This document shows positions 12,323-22,036 of a stretch of DNA of 40,454 nucleotides, one piece after another; within the stretch, counting starts at the first letter, position 1; each line of letters begins with the position of its first letter. The stretch lies in assembly GCF_002095485.1 (NCBI RefSeq), contig NZ_MLFS01000050.1, forward strand, positions 1 to 40,454. The letters are read 5' to 3'. The DNA is from Pantoea wallisii (GTDB lineage Bacteria > Pseudomonadota > Gammaproteobacteria > Enterobacterales > Enterobacteriaceae). The notes beneath the pieces are model-generated. The model saw only the letters and a program-made list of their open reading frames with translations, ran no database searches and was not told the DNA's origin. The position numbers and the translations under genes were made by a program.

Positions 12323-12994
12323 ATGAAACGCACTTTTTCCAGATTTCTCTCCTGCGCCCTGGTGGCGCTGGGGCTTACGGCCTGCCAGACGCCCACGCAA
12401 ACGCATGCGCCGCGCGGCGTTAGCAGTCAGCCGGAACCTGATGTCCGCCTGCCTGATTACCTGGCGACTGACTGCCAGAACGTGTGGCAGATCGAAACAC
12501 CGACTGCGCTGAGTAATCCGCTTTACTGGCAGCGCGCCATTGACTGCGGCGAGCGTCTGTCCGCCGCCGATGCTCGTGCTGAAGCACGGCGCTGGCCGGT
12601 TCAGGGTTGGGCGCGCGCTTTTAAGCAGGGCATTTTGCTGGCGAACGGGAACGTGACGCCGGTCGAGCGCCGTCAGTTTGTCGAAACCCTCGACAGCTAT
12701 AGCGCGACCTACCCGGCAGCGGTACGCCCGCTGTTGCAGCTGTGGCGTAGCAACCAGGCAGCGCAGCTGGAGCTGAGTGAAGCGCGTGGCCGCTATGCTG
12801 CGCTGCAGCAAAGTAATGACGCCGAACTCGATAGCCTGCGCCAGCAGCAGACCAGACTGCGTAAATCCCTGGACGAGACCCAGCGTAAACTGGATCGCTT
12901 AACCGACATTGAACGCCAGCTGTCGTCACGTAAAGCGCCCGACAGCAGCGATACATCGCACAGTACCAGCGATGCGCAAAGTGAGGAGCAGTAA
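12323..12994 (+). CDS. glrG: GlrG (QseG), outer-membrane lipoprotein of the GlrKR system
   Basis: Lipoprotein needed for, or modulating, GlrK activity; in E. coli it interacts with the kinase in the periplasm. The signal peptide MKRTFSRFLSCALVALGLTAC ends in the lipobox LTAC with lipidated Cys at residue 21. Gln at +2 fits outer-membrane sorting. The mature part is helical, and residues 155-200 (ARGRYAALQQSNDAELDSL and onward) have the heptad and charge pattern of a coiled coil. A low-complexity Ser/Asp tail ends the protein. The length of 223 compares with 237 in E. coli. It begins 3 bp after glrK and ends 2 bp before glrR, so it is tightly coupled to both. Confidence 0.93.
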   Translation: MKRTFSRFLSCALVALGLTACQTPTQTHAPRGVSSQPEPDVRLPDYLATDCQNVWQIETPTALSNPLYWQRAIDCGERLSAADARAEARRWPVQGWARAFKQGILLANGNVTPVERRQFVETLDSYSATYPAAVRPLLQLWRSNQAAQLELSEARGRYAALQQSNDAELDSLRQQQTRLRKSLDETQRKLDRLTDIERQLSSRKAPDSSDTSHSTSDAQSEEQ

Positions 12995-12996
12995 CC

Positions 12997-14744
<1,748 letters not shown>

Positions 14745-14767
14745 GCCTCCTCAGCCGTCACTCTGCC

Positions 14768-14796
14768 AAAAAAAGCCTGCGTTGCGCAGGCTTTTT
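14768..14796. terminator. Bidirectional terminator between glnB and hmp
   Basis: GCCTGCG pairs with CGCAGGC (14775-14791) around a 3-base loop, with an A run to the left and a T run to the right. It can end both glnB (plus) and hmp (minus) transcripts, which converge here. Confidence 0.92.
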
Positions 14797-14799
14797 CGT

Positions 14800-15984
14800 T
14801 TACAGCACCTTGTGCGGACCAAAGACCTCATAATGAATGCGATCGGCATGGATGCCGGCATCCACCAGTTGCCGGGCCACAAACTGCATAAACGGCAGCG
14901 GGCCACAGATCCAGAACTGGCGATCGGGCTGATTCAGCCCGGCAGAAACCGCAGCTAAATCCATTAAACCTCGTGCGGTAAAACGCCCGGCGTCTGTAGA
15001 TTCCGGCTGACGGTACCAGACGTGGCGGCGAAAGTTTGGCAGACGCGCACCCAGCTCTACAACCTCATCCGCAAATGCATGCTGCGCACCGTTTTCCGCT
15101 GCGTGCAGCCAGGTCACTGCCGCCGGATGCTGTTGATCGGCAAGGGCCGCCAGCATTGCCAGCATCGGCGTCTGTCCAACACCCGCAGAGATCAATGTTA
15201 CCGGTGTGGTCGGTTCTGCCTGCAGGAAGAAATCGCCGGCGGGCGCCGTGCACTGCACAATATCGCCTACTTTTGCATGCTGGTGCAGCCAGCCAGAGAC
15301 GCTGCCATGCGCTTCACGTTTCACCGCAATACGGTAGGATTTACCGTTCGGCAGATGCGTCAGCGAGTACTGGCGGTGCTGAATATGTTCGCTGTCCTGC
15401 GGGCGCAGGCTCAGCGCCAGATATTGGCCCGGCAGGAAATCAGCAATCGGCTGACCATCCTCAGGGATCAGTTCAATGCTTTTGATTACCGCACTCTGCT
15501 GCTCAATAGCACGAATGCGAAAATCCCGCGCGCCGCGCCAGCCACCCACTTTCTCCTCCGACGCACGGTAGATCGCCTCTTCCCGCTGAATAAACACATT
15601 CGCCAGAACGCCGTACGCTTTACCCCAGGCATCCAGCACTTCATCGCCCGGATTCATCAGCTCTTTGATGGTTGCCAGCAGGTTTTCACCGACAATCGCA
15701 TACTGCTCCGGCTGAATGTTCAGACTGGTATGCTTCTGCGCGATTTTCTCAACCGCCGGCAGCAGTACTTCCAGATTTTCCAGGTTACTGCCGTAGGCGC
15801 AGATGGCGTTAAACAGCGCTTCACGCTGATTGCCGCTGCGCTGGTTATTCATGTTGAACACGTTTTTCAGTTCCGGATGCTGGCTCAGCATACGCTGATA
15901 AAAATGGCCGGTGAGCTGCGGGCCGAGCTTCGCAATGGCGGGCAGGGTGGCTTTGACGGTTGCGATGGTTTGGGCGTCGAGCAT
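14800..15984 (-). CDS. hmp: Hmp, flavohaemoglobin (nitric oxide dioxygenase)
   Basis: Hmp oxidises nitric oxide to nitrate using O2 and NAD(P)H, the main aerobic defence against nitrosative stress, in the cytoplasm. Residues 1-140 are the globin domain, with the proximal haem His in the region [15 protein letters not shown]. The FAD-binding domain follows (about 150-255, with the RQYSLT flavin motif), then the NAD(P) domain ([13 protein letters not shown] near residue 270, and [12 protein letters not shown]). The length of 394 compares with 396 in E. coli. The operator at 16009 indicates repression by NsrR. It is divergent from glyA across a 337-bp region that holds control sites for both. 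Confidence 0.97.
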   Translation of the reverse strand: MLDAQTIATVKATLPAIAKLGPQLTGHFYQRMLSQHPELKNVFNMNNQRSGNQREALFNAICAYGSNLENLEVLLPAVEKIAQKHTSLNIQPEQYAIVGENLLATIKELMNPGDEVLDAWGKAYGVLANVFIQREEAIYRASEEKVGGWRGARDFRIRAIEQQSAVIKSIELIPEDGQPIADFLPGQYLALSLRPQDSEHIQHRQYSLTHLPNGKSYRIAVKREAHGSVSGWLHQHAKVGDIVQCTAPAGDFFLQAEPTTPVTLISAGVGQTPMLAMLAALADQQHPAAVTWLHAAENGAQHAFADEVVELGARLPNFRRHVWYRQPESTDAGRFTARGLMDLAAVSAGLNQPDRQFWICGPLPFMQFVARQLVDAGIHADRIHYEVFGPHKVL

Positions 15985-16008
15985 GGTGAAATCCTCAGGG
16001 TGATTTTA

Positions 16009-16031
16009 AACATGTATTTTAAATGCATCTT
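16009..16031 (-). promoter_or_regulatory. NsrR binding site upstream of hmp
   Basis: A 23-bp imperfect palindrome made of ACATGTATTT and AAATGCATCT around a central T, starting 25 bp upstream of the hmp start codon. It fits the NsrR consensus (AAGATGCATTT half-sites with 11-1-11 symmetry). NsrR is a NO-sensing Fe-S repressor, so hmp should be derepressed by nitric oxide. Confidence 0.85.
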
Positions 16032-16191
16032 ATGCCCGTTAAGTCTGGCTGTAAATCCCCCGTTTTGCCTGAGGGTTTCTCACTCAGGATGGAATCTGGC
16101 TCGCAAACCAGAAATTTTCAGACCCCTCAGACAGGTAATCAGCAGGCATTTTTGCCTGAATCAGGGGCGTAAAAATCCCGTGCCAGCGCCT

Positions 16192-16207
16192 TGCCAATCG
16201 TTTGCGT
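16192..16207 (+). promoter_or_regulatory. PurR operator of glyA
   Basis: TGCCAATCGTTTGCGT reads ACGCAAACGATTGGCA on the other strand and matches the PurR consensus at 13 of 16 positions. E. coli glyA has a PurR site at the corresponding place. It lies 115 bp before the glyA start. The remainder of the hmp-glyA interval (16032-16191 and 16208-16310) shows no further site I can support; MetR half-sites were looked for without a convincing hit. Confidence 0.78.
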
Positions 16208-16321
16208 AAAAAGAGGGGATTGGCGCTACCGTCCCCTGGCAAAACCGTTTACACTGTTGGCCTTCGCCCCTTTGCCGGGGCTTAAACTGCCGTTAAAAAG
16301 TTGCTGAGTCAGGAGATGCGG

Positions 16322-17574
16322 ATGTTAAAGCGTGATATGAACATTGCCGATTATGATGCCGAGTTGTGGCAGGCTATGGAGCAGGAGAAGGTGCGTCAGG
16401 AAGAGCACATTGAACTGATTGCTTCTGAAAACTACACCAGCCCACGCGTTATGCAGGCGCAAGGTTCACAGCTCACTAACAAATACGCCGAGGCTATCCG
16501 GGCAAACGTTACTACGGCGGATGTGAATATGTAGATATCGTTGAGCAGCTGGCGATCGACCGCGCTAAAGCGCTGTTCGGTGCCGATTACGCCAACGTGC
16601 AGCCGCACTCCGGTTCACAGGCGAACTTTGCCGTCTACACCGCGCTGCTGCAGCCGGGCGATACCATCCTCGGGATGAACCTGGCGCACGGTGGTCACCT
16701 GACCCACGGCTCACCGGTTAACCTCTCAGGTAAGCTGTACAACGTTATCCCTTACGGCATCGACGAAAGCGGCAAGATTGACTACGAAGAGCTGGCACAG
16801 CTGGCGCAAACGCATAAGCCAAAAATGATTGTGGGTGGCTTCTCCGCCTACTCCGGCGTGTGCGACTGGGCAAAAATGCGTGAAATCGCCGATAGCATCG
16901 GTGCCTGGCTGTTCGTTGATATGGCGCACGTGGCTGGCCTGATCGCGGCTGATGTCTATCCTAACCCGGTGCCGCACGCGCACATCGTCACCTCTACCAC
17001 CCATAAAACCCTGGCGGGTCCGCGCGGCGGCCTGATCCTGGCGAAAAACGGTGATGAAGAGCTGTATAAAAAACTGAACTCTGCGGTCTTCCCCGGCGGC
17101 CAGGGCGGCCCGCTGATGCACGTCATCGCCGGTAAAGCCGTTGCCTTTAAAGAGGCGATGGAGCCTGAGTTCAAGGCTTACCAGCAGCAGGTGGCTAAAA
17201 ACGCTAAAGCGATGGTAGAAGTGCTACTGGAGCGTGGCTACAACATCGTTTCTGGCGGAACCTATAACCACCTGTTCCTGATCGATCTGGTCAGCAAAAA
17301 CCTGACCGGTAAAGAAGCGGATGCCGCACTTGGACGCGCTAACATCACCGTCAACAAAAACAGCGTACCTAACGATCCGAAGAGCCCGTTCGTGACCTCT
17401 GGCGTGCGTATCGGTACACCGGCTGTTACCCGTCGCGGCTTTAAAGAGGCGGAAGTTCGTGAGCTGGCTGGCTGGATTGCTGATGTGCTTGATAACATCA
17501 ACGATGAAGCGACCATTGAGCGCACTAAACAGAAAGTACTGGATATCTGTGCGCGTCTGCCGGTCTATGCCTGA
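16322..17574 (+). CDS. glyA: GlyA, serine hydroxymethyltransferase (one-base frameshift, probably a sequencing error)
   Basis: GlyA interconverts serine and glycine with tetrahydrofolate as the one-carbon carrier, the cell's main source of glycine and C1 units; it is a cytoplasmic PLP enzyme. The start at 16322 ([12 protein letters not shown]) has AGGAG 6 bp before it. The frame breaks at 16490-16494: the sequence reads GAGGCT where GAGGGCT is needed to continue as [21 protein letters not shown]. The downstream frame then runs intact from before 16597 to 17574. With one G restored the protein is exactly 417 residues, the E. coli length. The PLP lysine is in [13 protein letters not shown]. Everything else is normal, so I read it as a functional gene with a missing base; as printed, the product would stop after about 70 residues. 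Confidence 0.93.
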
Positions 17575-17597
17575 TAAGGCGTAAGCGAGCAGTAATG

Positions 17598-17627
17598 AAA
17601 AAGGATGGCGCAAGCCATCCTTTTTTT
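17598..17627 (+). terminator. Rho-independent terminator of glyA
   Basis: GGATGGC pairs with GCCATCC (17603-17620) with a GCAA tetraloop, followed by seven T and preceded by an A run. It separates glyA from hcaT. Confidence 0.93.
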
Positions 17628-17705
17628 ATTCCTTTTTCTGACCCACTTTGAGAAAGTACTGCCCTTACTGGCAGTGGACGCCGCTGCACTTTCAGAGGAA
17701 GAAAA

Positions 17706-18856
17706 ATGACTATCGCATCAGCCAGGTGGCTGGGACTCAGCTACTTTACCTACTTTTTTTGTTATGGCATCTATTTACCGTTCTGGAGCGTGTGGCTCAA
17801 AGGCAGCGGACTGGAGGCTGAAAAGATAGGCTTGTTGCTGGGTTGCGGTATGGTGGCGCGTTTCCTTGGCAGCCTGCTGATTGCCTCACAGGTTAAAAAT
17901 CCCTCGCAGTTAATTCTCGCGTTGCGCCTGCTGGCGCTGATGACCTGCCTGTTCGCGCTGGGGTTCTGGCTGGGTGGCCAGTGGTTGTGGCTGCTGCTGG
18001 TGATGGTGGGCTTTAACCTGTTCTTCTCGCCGCTGGTGCCGCTCAGCGATGCGCTGGCAGCAACCTGGACGCAGCAGATTGGTCTGGCTTATGGTCCGGT
18101 GCGTTTATGGGGATCGCTGGCGTTCGTCATCAGCTCAGCGCTGACCGGCATGCTGGTTAGCGCTTACTCTGCACAGGCGATATTACTGCTTCTTACCTTT
18201 GGTGTGCTGGCGATGCTAACAGGCATGCTGCTTCCGCCGCACACTAAACCTCAGGGCGATGCTCGTCAGGTTGCAAGCGGTGGCTGGTCGGCGTGGCGCG
18301 ATCTGCTGCGAGAGAACAGCGTCTGGCGCTTCATGCTGTGCGTCACCCTGATGCAGGGCGCGCACGCCGCCTATTACAGCTTCAGCGCCATCTGGTGGCA
18401 GGAAGCGGGCTACTCCGCCACGGTGATTGGCTACCTCTGGTCGCTGGGTGTGGTAGCGGAAATTATCATTTTTGCCTGAGCAACCGGCTGTTCCGCCGCT
18501 GGAGCGCGCGCGATCTGCTGCTGTTATCTGGCGTATGCGCGCTGGTGCGCTGGACGCTGTTGGGATCAAGTACGGCACTGCCTGTGCTGATCGTGGCGCA
18601 GATTCTGCACTGCGGCAGCTTTACCGTCTGCCATCTGGCAGCGATGCGTTTTATTGCCGCACGGAAAGGGGCAGAGGTGATTCGCCTGCAGTCGCTCTAT
18701 TCGGCGCTGGCGATGGGGGGCGGCATCGCAGTAATGACCATGATTTGCGGCGTGTTGTTTGCCCATTTGCACGGTCATCTGTTCTGGGTTATGGCGCTGG
18801 TGGCGCTACCGGCACTGTTCCTGCGCCCGCGGGCGGTTCAGGACTCCAGCAGCTGA
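17706..18856 (+). CDS. hcaT: HcaT-like major facilitator transporter (one-base frameshift)
   Basis: A 12-helix MFS membrane protein; E. coli HcaT is the putative 3-phenylpropionate/proton symporter. The N-terminal half begins MTIASARWLGLSYFTYFFCYGIYLPFWSVWLKG, a family signature (partly quoted), and the protein runs in frame to IIFA at 18476. There a stop appears because the sequence reads GCCTGAGC; GCCCTGAGC would continue as ALSNRLFRRWSARDLLLL and on to 18856. Restoring the C gives about 383 residues (E. coli 379). The hcaR/hcaEFCBD phenylpropionate genes that accompany hcaT in E. coli are absent, with glyA next door, so the substrate here may differ. It overlaps the end of csiE by 19 bp. 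Confidence 0.88.
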
Positions 18857-20109
18857 CGGATGCGCTGCTGCTGGTGATCGCTCAGCGGCAGCTCGGCGTG
18901 AATCAGCGGCGGTGAAAACAGCGGCAGCGCCGTGGCGTAAGGGGTAATCACCAGCGCCACATCACGCGGCGCGCCTTCACGCTGGAAGTGCAGCATATCC
19001 TGATAGGTAATATTAATGGGCAGCAGCGTCATTTCACGCAGCTGCTGCTCCAGTAACTGCTCAACAGCCGCATCTGCCCCGGTCAGCAGCAGCACCTGCT
19101 TCTCCTGAAGCGCGCTCTCCTGCATCAGCCAGGCGCCAAACAGTACGGCCACCAGGCTCACCTCTTCAGCGCTAAAGCGGGTATCAAAATCACTGCCAAA
19201 ATAGTGTAACGCCCGCTCGGTGGTGCGGAGTAAACGTGGATAGAGGCGCGCCACATCCAGCGCCACGCTGTTATCGATGCCAATGGCGAAGTGGCTGCGA
19301 TCCAGTGCCTGCGCGAGATGGGTAAACAGCTGCAGTTTAAGCTCCTGCTGATTTTTGATGCGCGTATTGGCCAGCTGTTCAAACCGGGCAATCAGCGCTT
19401 CAACCGCCGTCATCAGTTTTTGCGCAGGGAGATCGTCCAGCCGGTTGCCATCGGGGGCATTCATCAGGCTAAACAGCAACGTCCAGAAGTCGGTTTCGCT
19501 GACGTGCGGTGCTAAGTGGCAGCGCTTCTGCCAGTGGTGAATAACGTCATCCGCCGCGCTGCGTTCGATTTTGCCCGAGAGCCACGCCCGCTGCCGGTCG
19601 TTAAACAGGGCGTTTTGCCGCTGGCAGAGCGCATACTTCATGAAAATCTGCAGGAAGAGCCGATCGCGTGGGGTGAAATTGCGCGCCAGCCGCAGACTAC
19701 AGTGCTGAATTAACGCCTGCAGGTTCGTCTCATCCCACAACGCTTTTTCAATCCGCAGCACTTTCAGCCGCTGGCGCAGCGGCAGCGCGAAATGCTCGCA
19801 GACAAACTCCTGCGACAGGCGCAGCGCACGGCGCAGCCAGAGCAGCAGGCAGAGCCGCCGATCCAGCTCCGTGCCGTGGATGCGAAAGCTGCCATCCACC
19901 ATCTGATGCAGTTCCAGTTGGTGAAAGCGCTGTATCTCATCACCCACATCCGCGATATCCTGTCGGGCAACAGCAGGATCGACGCCATTTAGCTGGCACA
20001 GTTTTTCGAGCGTTAACGCGGGAGCAGGCAGAAACAGCAGCAGTAGCAGGTGGCAACGGCGCTGGGCGCGGCTGAAGAGAGGTGCAGTTAAAGGCGCAGA
20101 ACTCATCAA
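18838..20109 (-). CDS. csiE: CsiE, stationary-phase inducible PRD-containing protein
   Basis: CsiE is a carbon-starvation and sigma-S inducible protein of unknown molecular function. The 423 residues align end to end with E. coli CsiE (426). The N-terminus resembles a helix-turn-helix of transcriptional antiterminators. Two PTS-regulation-like domains follow, including the conserved THLAQALDRSHFAIGIDNS (about residues 270-288) and SLVAVLFGAWLMQE segments. The C-terminal ITPYATALPLFSPPLIHAELPLS resembles the end of BglG/LicR-type regulators. Two consecutive ATG codons (20109 and 20106) start it. No sigma-S promoter could be fixed from sequence. It converges on hcaT, as in E. coli. Confidence 0.92.
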   Translation of the reverse strand: MMSSAPLTAPLFSRAQRRCHLLLLLFLPAPALTLEKLCQLNGVDPAVARQDIADVGDEIQRFHQLELHQMVDGSFRIHGTELDRRLCLLLWLRRALRLSQEFVCEHFALPLRQRLKVLRIEKALWDETNLQALIQHCSLRLARNFTPRDRLFLQIFMKYALCQRQNALFNDRQRAWLSGKIERSAADDVIHHWQKRCHLAPHVSETDFWTLLFSLMNAPDGNRLDDLPAQKLMTAVEALIARFEQLANTRIKNQQELKLQLFTHLAQALDRSHFAIGIDNSVALDVARLYPRLLRTTERALHYFGSDFDTRFSAEEVSLVAVLFGAWLMQESALQEKQVLLLTGADAAVEQLLEQQLREMTLLPINITYQDMLHFQREGAPRDVALVITPYATALPLFSPPLIHAELPLSDHQQQRIRQLLES

Positions 20110-20244
20110 TCGTGTTATCCGCAGGTCATTTTTTGCTAAGAATAGCTAACTCCCGGCGTTAACCCTGCTGTCTGTCGTGACTTTTCTCAGAGCTTCAGGG
20201 CGGGTCACAGTTTTTTCGGGCCGGCAGTCTCTTATTTAAAATTT

Positions 20245-20259
20245 TGTTACTTTATAACA
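20245..20259 (+). promoter_or_regulatory. Zur-like zinc operator before zevA
   Basis: TGTTACTTTATAACA matches the Zur core TGTTATA-N-TATAACA at 12 of 14 defined positions and has perfect TGTTA/TAACA arms. It ends one base before the zevA ATG, so a bound repressor would sit on the transcription and translation start region. This supports zinc, rather than nickel or cobalt, as the metal handled by the downstream pair. Confidence 0.62.
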
Positions 20260-20260
20260 T

Positions 20261-20887
20261 ATGAAAATTGCGCTCATAATCTCTACGCTGTTGTTCTCCA
20301 CTATTGCCTGGTCGCATCCGCATAGCTTCATTGATATGAAAACCACGTTTGTCAGCGAGAATCAGCAACTCAGCGGTATGAAGATGATTTGGACCATGGA
20401 CGAGATCACCTCGGCGGATCTGCTCTACGATGCCGGTAAAGCCAAACCGGGTGATGTGGTGTGGAAAAAGCTGGCGGCGCAGGTGATGGCGAATGTACTG
20501 GGCCAGCACTACTTCACTGAAGTGTGGCAGAGCGGGCAGCGGGTGAAGTTCCTGAATCTGCCAAAAGAGTACAACCTGTCGCGCCAGGGCAATAAAGCGG
20601 TGCTGGAGTTCATTGTGCCCTTTGGTGAGCCGCAGCAGCTTAGCGCCAGGCAATACCGTATTCAAACCTTTGATCCGAGCTATTTTGTTGATATGTATTA
20701 CGATAACCCGCAAGCGATAACCCTGGATGACACGGTAAAAGCCCACTGCCAGGTTGCGTTACACACGCCCAAACCTGATGATTCGCTGCGGCAATATGCG
20801 CTTTCGCTGGATAAAGCCGACGCGCCGCCAGAGGATATGGACCTCGGCCAGCAATTTGCGCAGACGGTAACGCTCACATGTCACTGA
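20261..20887 (+). CDS. zevA: ZevA-like periplasmic DUF1007 protein
   Basis: DUF1007 proteins work with NicO-family permeases; in Haemophilus influenzae the pair ZevAB takes up zinc. The 208-residue protein starts with a signal peptide, MKIALIISTLLFSTIAWS, with cleavage before HPHSFIDM. The resulting His-x-His N-terminus is the hallmark of this family and a likely metal site. The rest (MKMIWTMDEITSADLL, YFVDMYYD) follows family lines. No Shine-Dalgarno sequence precedes the ATG; the sequence there is the Zur-like box, so initiation may be on a very short leader. Its end overlaps zevB by 10 bp, so translation is coupled. This pair is absent between csiE and suhB in E. coli K-12 (yfhR lies there). 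Confidence 0.85.
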   Translation: MKIALIISTLLFSTIAWSHPHSFIDMKTTFVSENQQLSGMKMIWTMDEITSADLLYDAGKAKPGDVVWKKLAAQVMANVLGQHYFTEVWQSGQRVKFLNLPKEYNLSRQGNKAVLEFIVPFGEPQQLSARQYRIQTFDPSYFVDMYYDNPQAITLDDTVKAHCQVALHTPKPDDSLRQYALSLDKADAPPEDMDLGQQFAQTVTLTCH

Positions 20888-21849
20888 TCTCGCTTCCGTC
20901 CACCTCCCGCCGGCTGTGGCCGCTGTGGCTACTGGTCGCCATCCTGATGCTGGCCGGTGCGCTGCTCTGGCATCACTGGTCACAGATCCTGTTACAGAGC
21001 GTGCTGTGGCAGAAAGGGTTGCACCGCGAAATGACGCAGTTGCTACAGCAGGTTGCTGCGCAGCCCCATCAGGCAGGCGTGACGCTGCTGCTGTTCAGCC
21101 TCGCATACGGTGTGCTGCATGCGCTGGGGCCGGGCCACGGTAAAGTGGTTATCAGCACCTTCCTGGCCACGCATCCGGCAAAGCTCAAAACCAGTATGAA
21201 ACTGACGCTGCTGGCGGCGCTGCTGCAGGGCGGCGTCGCGATTGGTCTGGTTACGCTGCTGCTGGTGGTTCTGCAAACGTCATCGCGGCAACTCCATCTC
21301 AGCAGTTACTGGCTGGAGAAAGGCAGCTATCTGCTGGTGATTGCGCTGGGCGTGTGGATTGGCTGGCGTGCGTTGCGCGCGTTATGGCATGGGTTGCGGC
21401 CGGCGGCCAAACGTCGCATTTATGCCATTCGTCCGCATCATCAGCATGACGAGCACTGCGGCTGCGGCCATGCGCATCTGCCGAGCGCGCAGCAGATGGA
21501 GCAGGCCGTCAGCGGCAAAACCCAGGCGCTGGTGGTCTTCTCCATGGGGCTGCGCCCCTGTTCAGGCGCGATTATGATGCTGCTCTTCGCCAAAGTTATT
21601 GATGTGTATGCATGGGGCGTCGCTTCTGCGCTGGCCATGGCGCTGGGTACGGCGCTGACCGTTTCGACGCTTGGCCTGATCGTGCAGCGTTCACGCAGGC
21701 TGGCGGAGCGCCTGGGCCGCTCGGCAGGCACGCACGGCAGACTATTGATGCCGTGGCTGGCGCTGGCCGGCGCGTGCGTATTGATCGTGGCGGGCATCGC
21801 CTTATGGCAAAGTGCGGTACCCGCGGCCAGCGGTATCAGGCCATTCTGA
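20878..21849 (+). CDS. zevB: ZevB-like NicO-family metal permease
   Basis: Inner-membrane transporter of the NicO (RcnA/UreH) family. The 323-residue protein has an N-terminal helix (about 13-30), then helices containing the metal motif HALGPGHGKVVIS (about 80-92). A cytoplasmic or periplasmic loop follows with a His/Cys-rich cluster, HHQHDEHCGCGHAH (residues about 187-200), and then the second family motif, GLRPCSGAIMMLLFA, and three more helices. With zevA upstream, overlapping by 10 bp, and a Zur-like box, zinc import under zinc starvation is the best reading. Nickel or cobalt transport, as in RcnA-like relatives, remains possible; the His-rich loop binds either metal. Confidence 0.87.
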   Translation: MSLISLPSTSRRLWPLWLLVAILMLAGALLWHHWSQILLQSVLWQKGLHREMTQLLQQVAAQPHQAGVTLLLFSLAYGVLHALGPGHGKVVISTFLATHPAKLKTSMKLTLLAALLQGGVAIGLVTLLLVVLQTSSRQLHLSSYWLEKGSYLLVIALGVWIGWRALRALWHGLRPAAKRRIYAIRPHHQHDEHCGCGHAHLPSAQQMEQAVSGKTQALVVFSMGLRPCSGAIMMLLFAKVIDVYAWGVASALAMALGTALTVSTLGLIVQRSRRLAERLGRSAGTHGRLLMPWLALAGACVLIVAGIALWQSAVPAASGIRPF

Positions 21850-22036
21850 TCGATTAATCCATTAATATGGCGGCTCGCTTTATTTCCGCCATTTTTGTTT
21901 CCCGCCTCGTATAAATAAATATCCTGCTGCTTATGACTGGTGGAAATAAGGTTCTGTGTCTACGATAAATAATGTCAGCTGACACATCACTTTTAAATTC
22001 ACTGTAGAGTTCGCTATTTTCTGCGAGGGGAATACT
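21850..22036 (+). promoter_or_regulatory. Leader of the 22037 gene with a 12-bp perfect palindrome
   Basis: This AT-rich stretch separates zevB from the next gene. At 21973-21984 it has TGTCAGCTGACA, a perfect palindrome 52 bp before the start codon, which could be an operator for a dimeric regulator. I cannot assign it to a known one. GAGGGG at 22024-22029 is the ribosome-binding site. No zevB terminator is visible. Confidence 0.4.
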
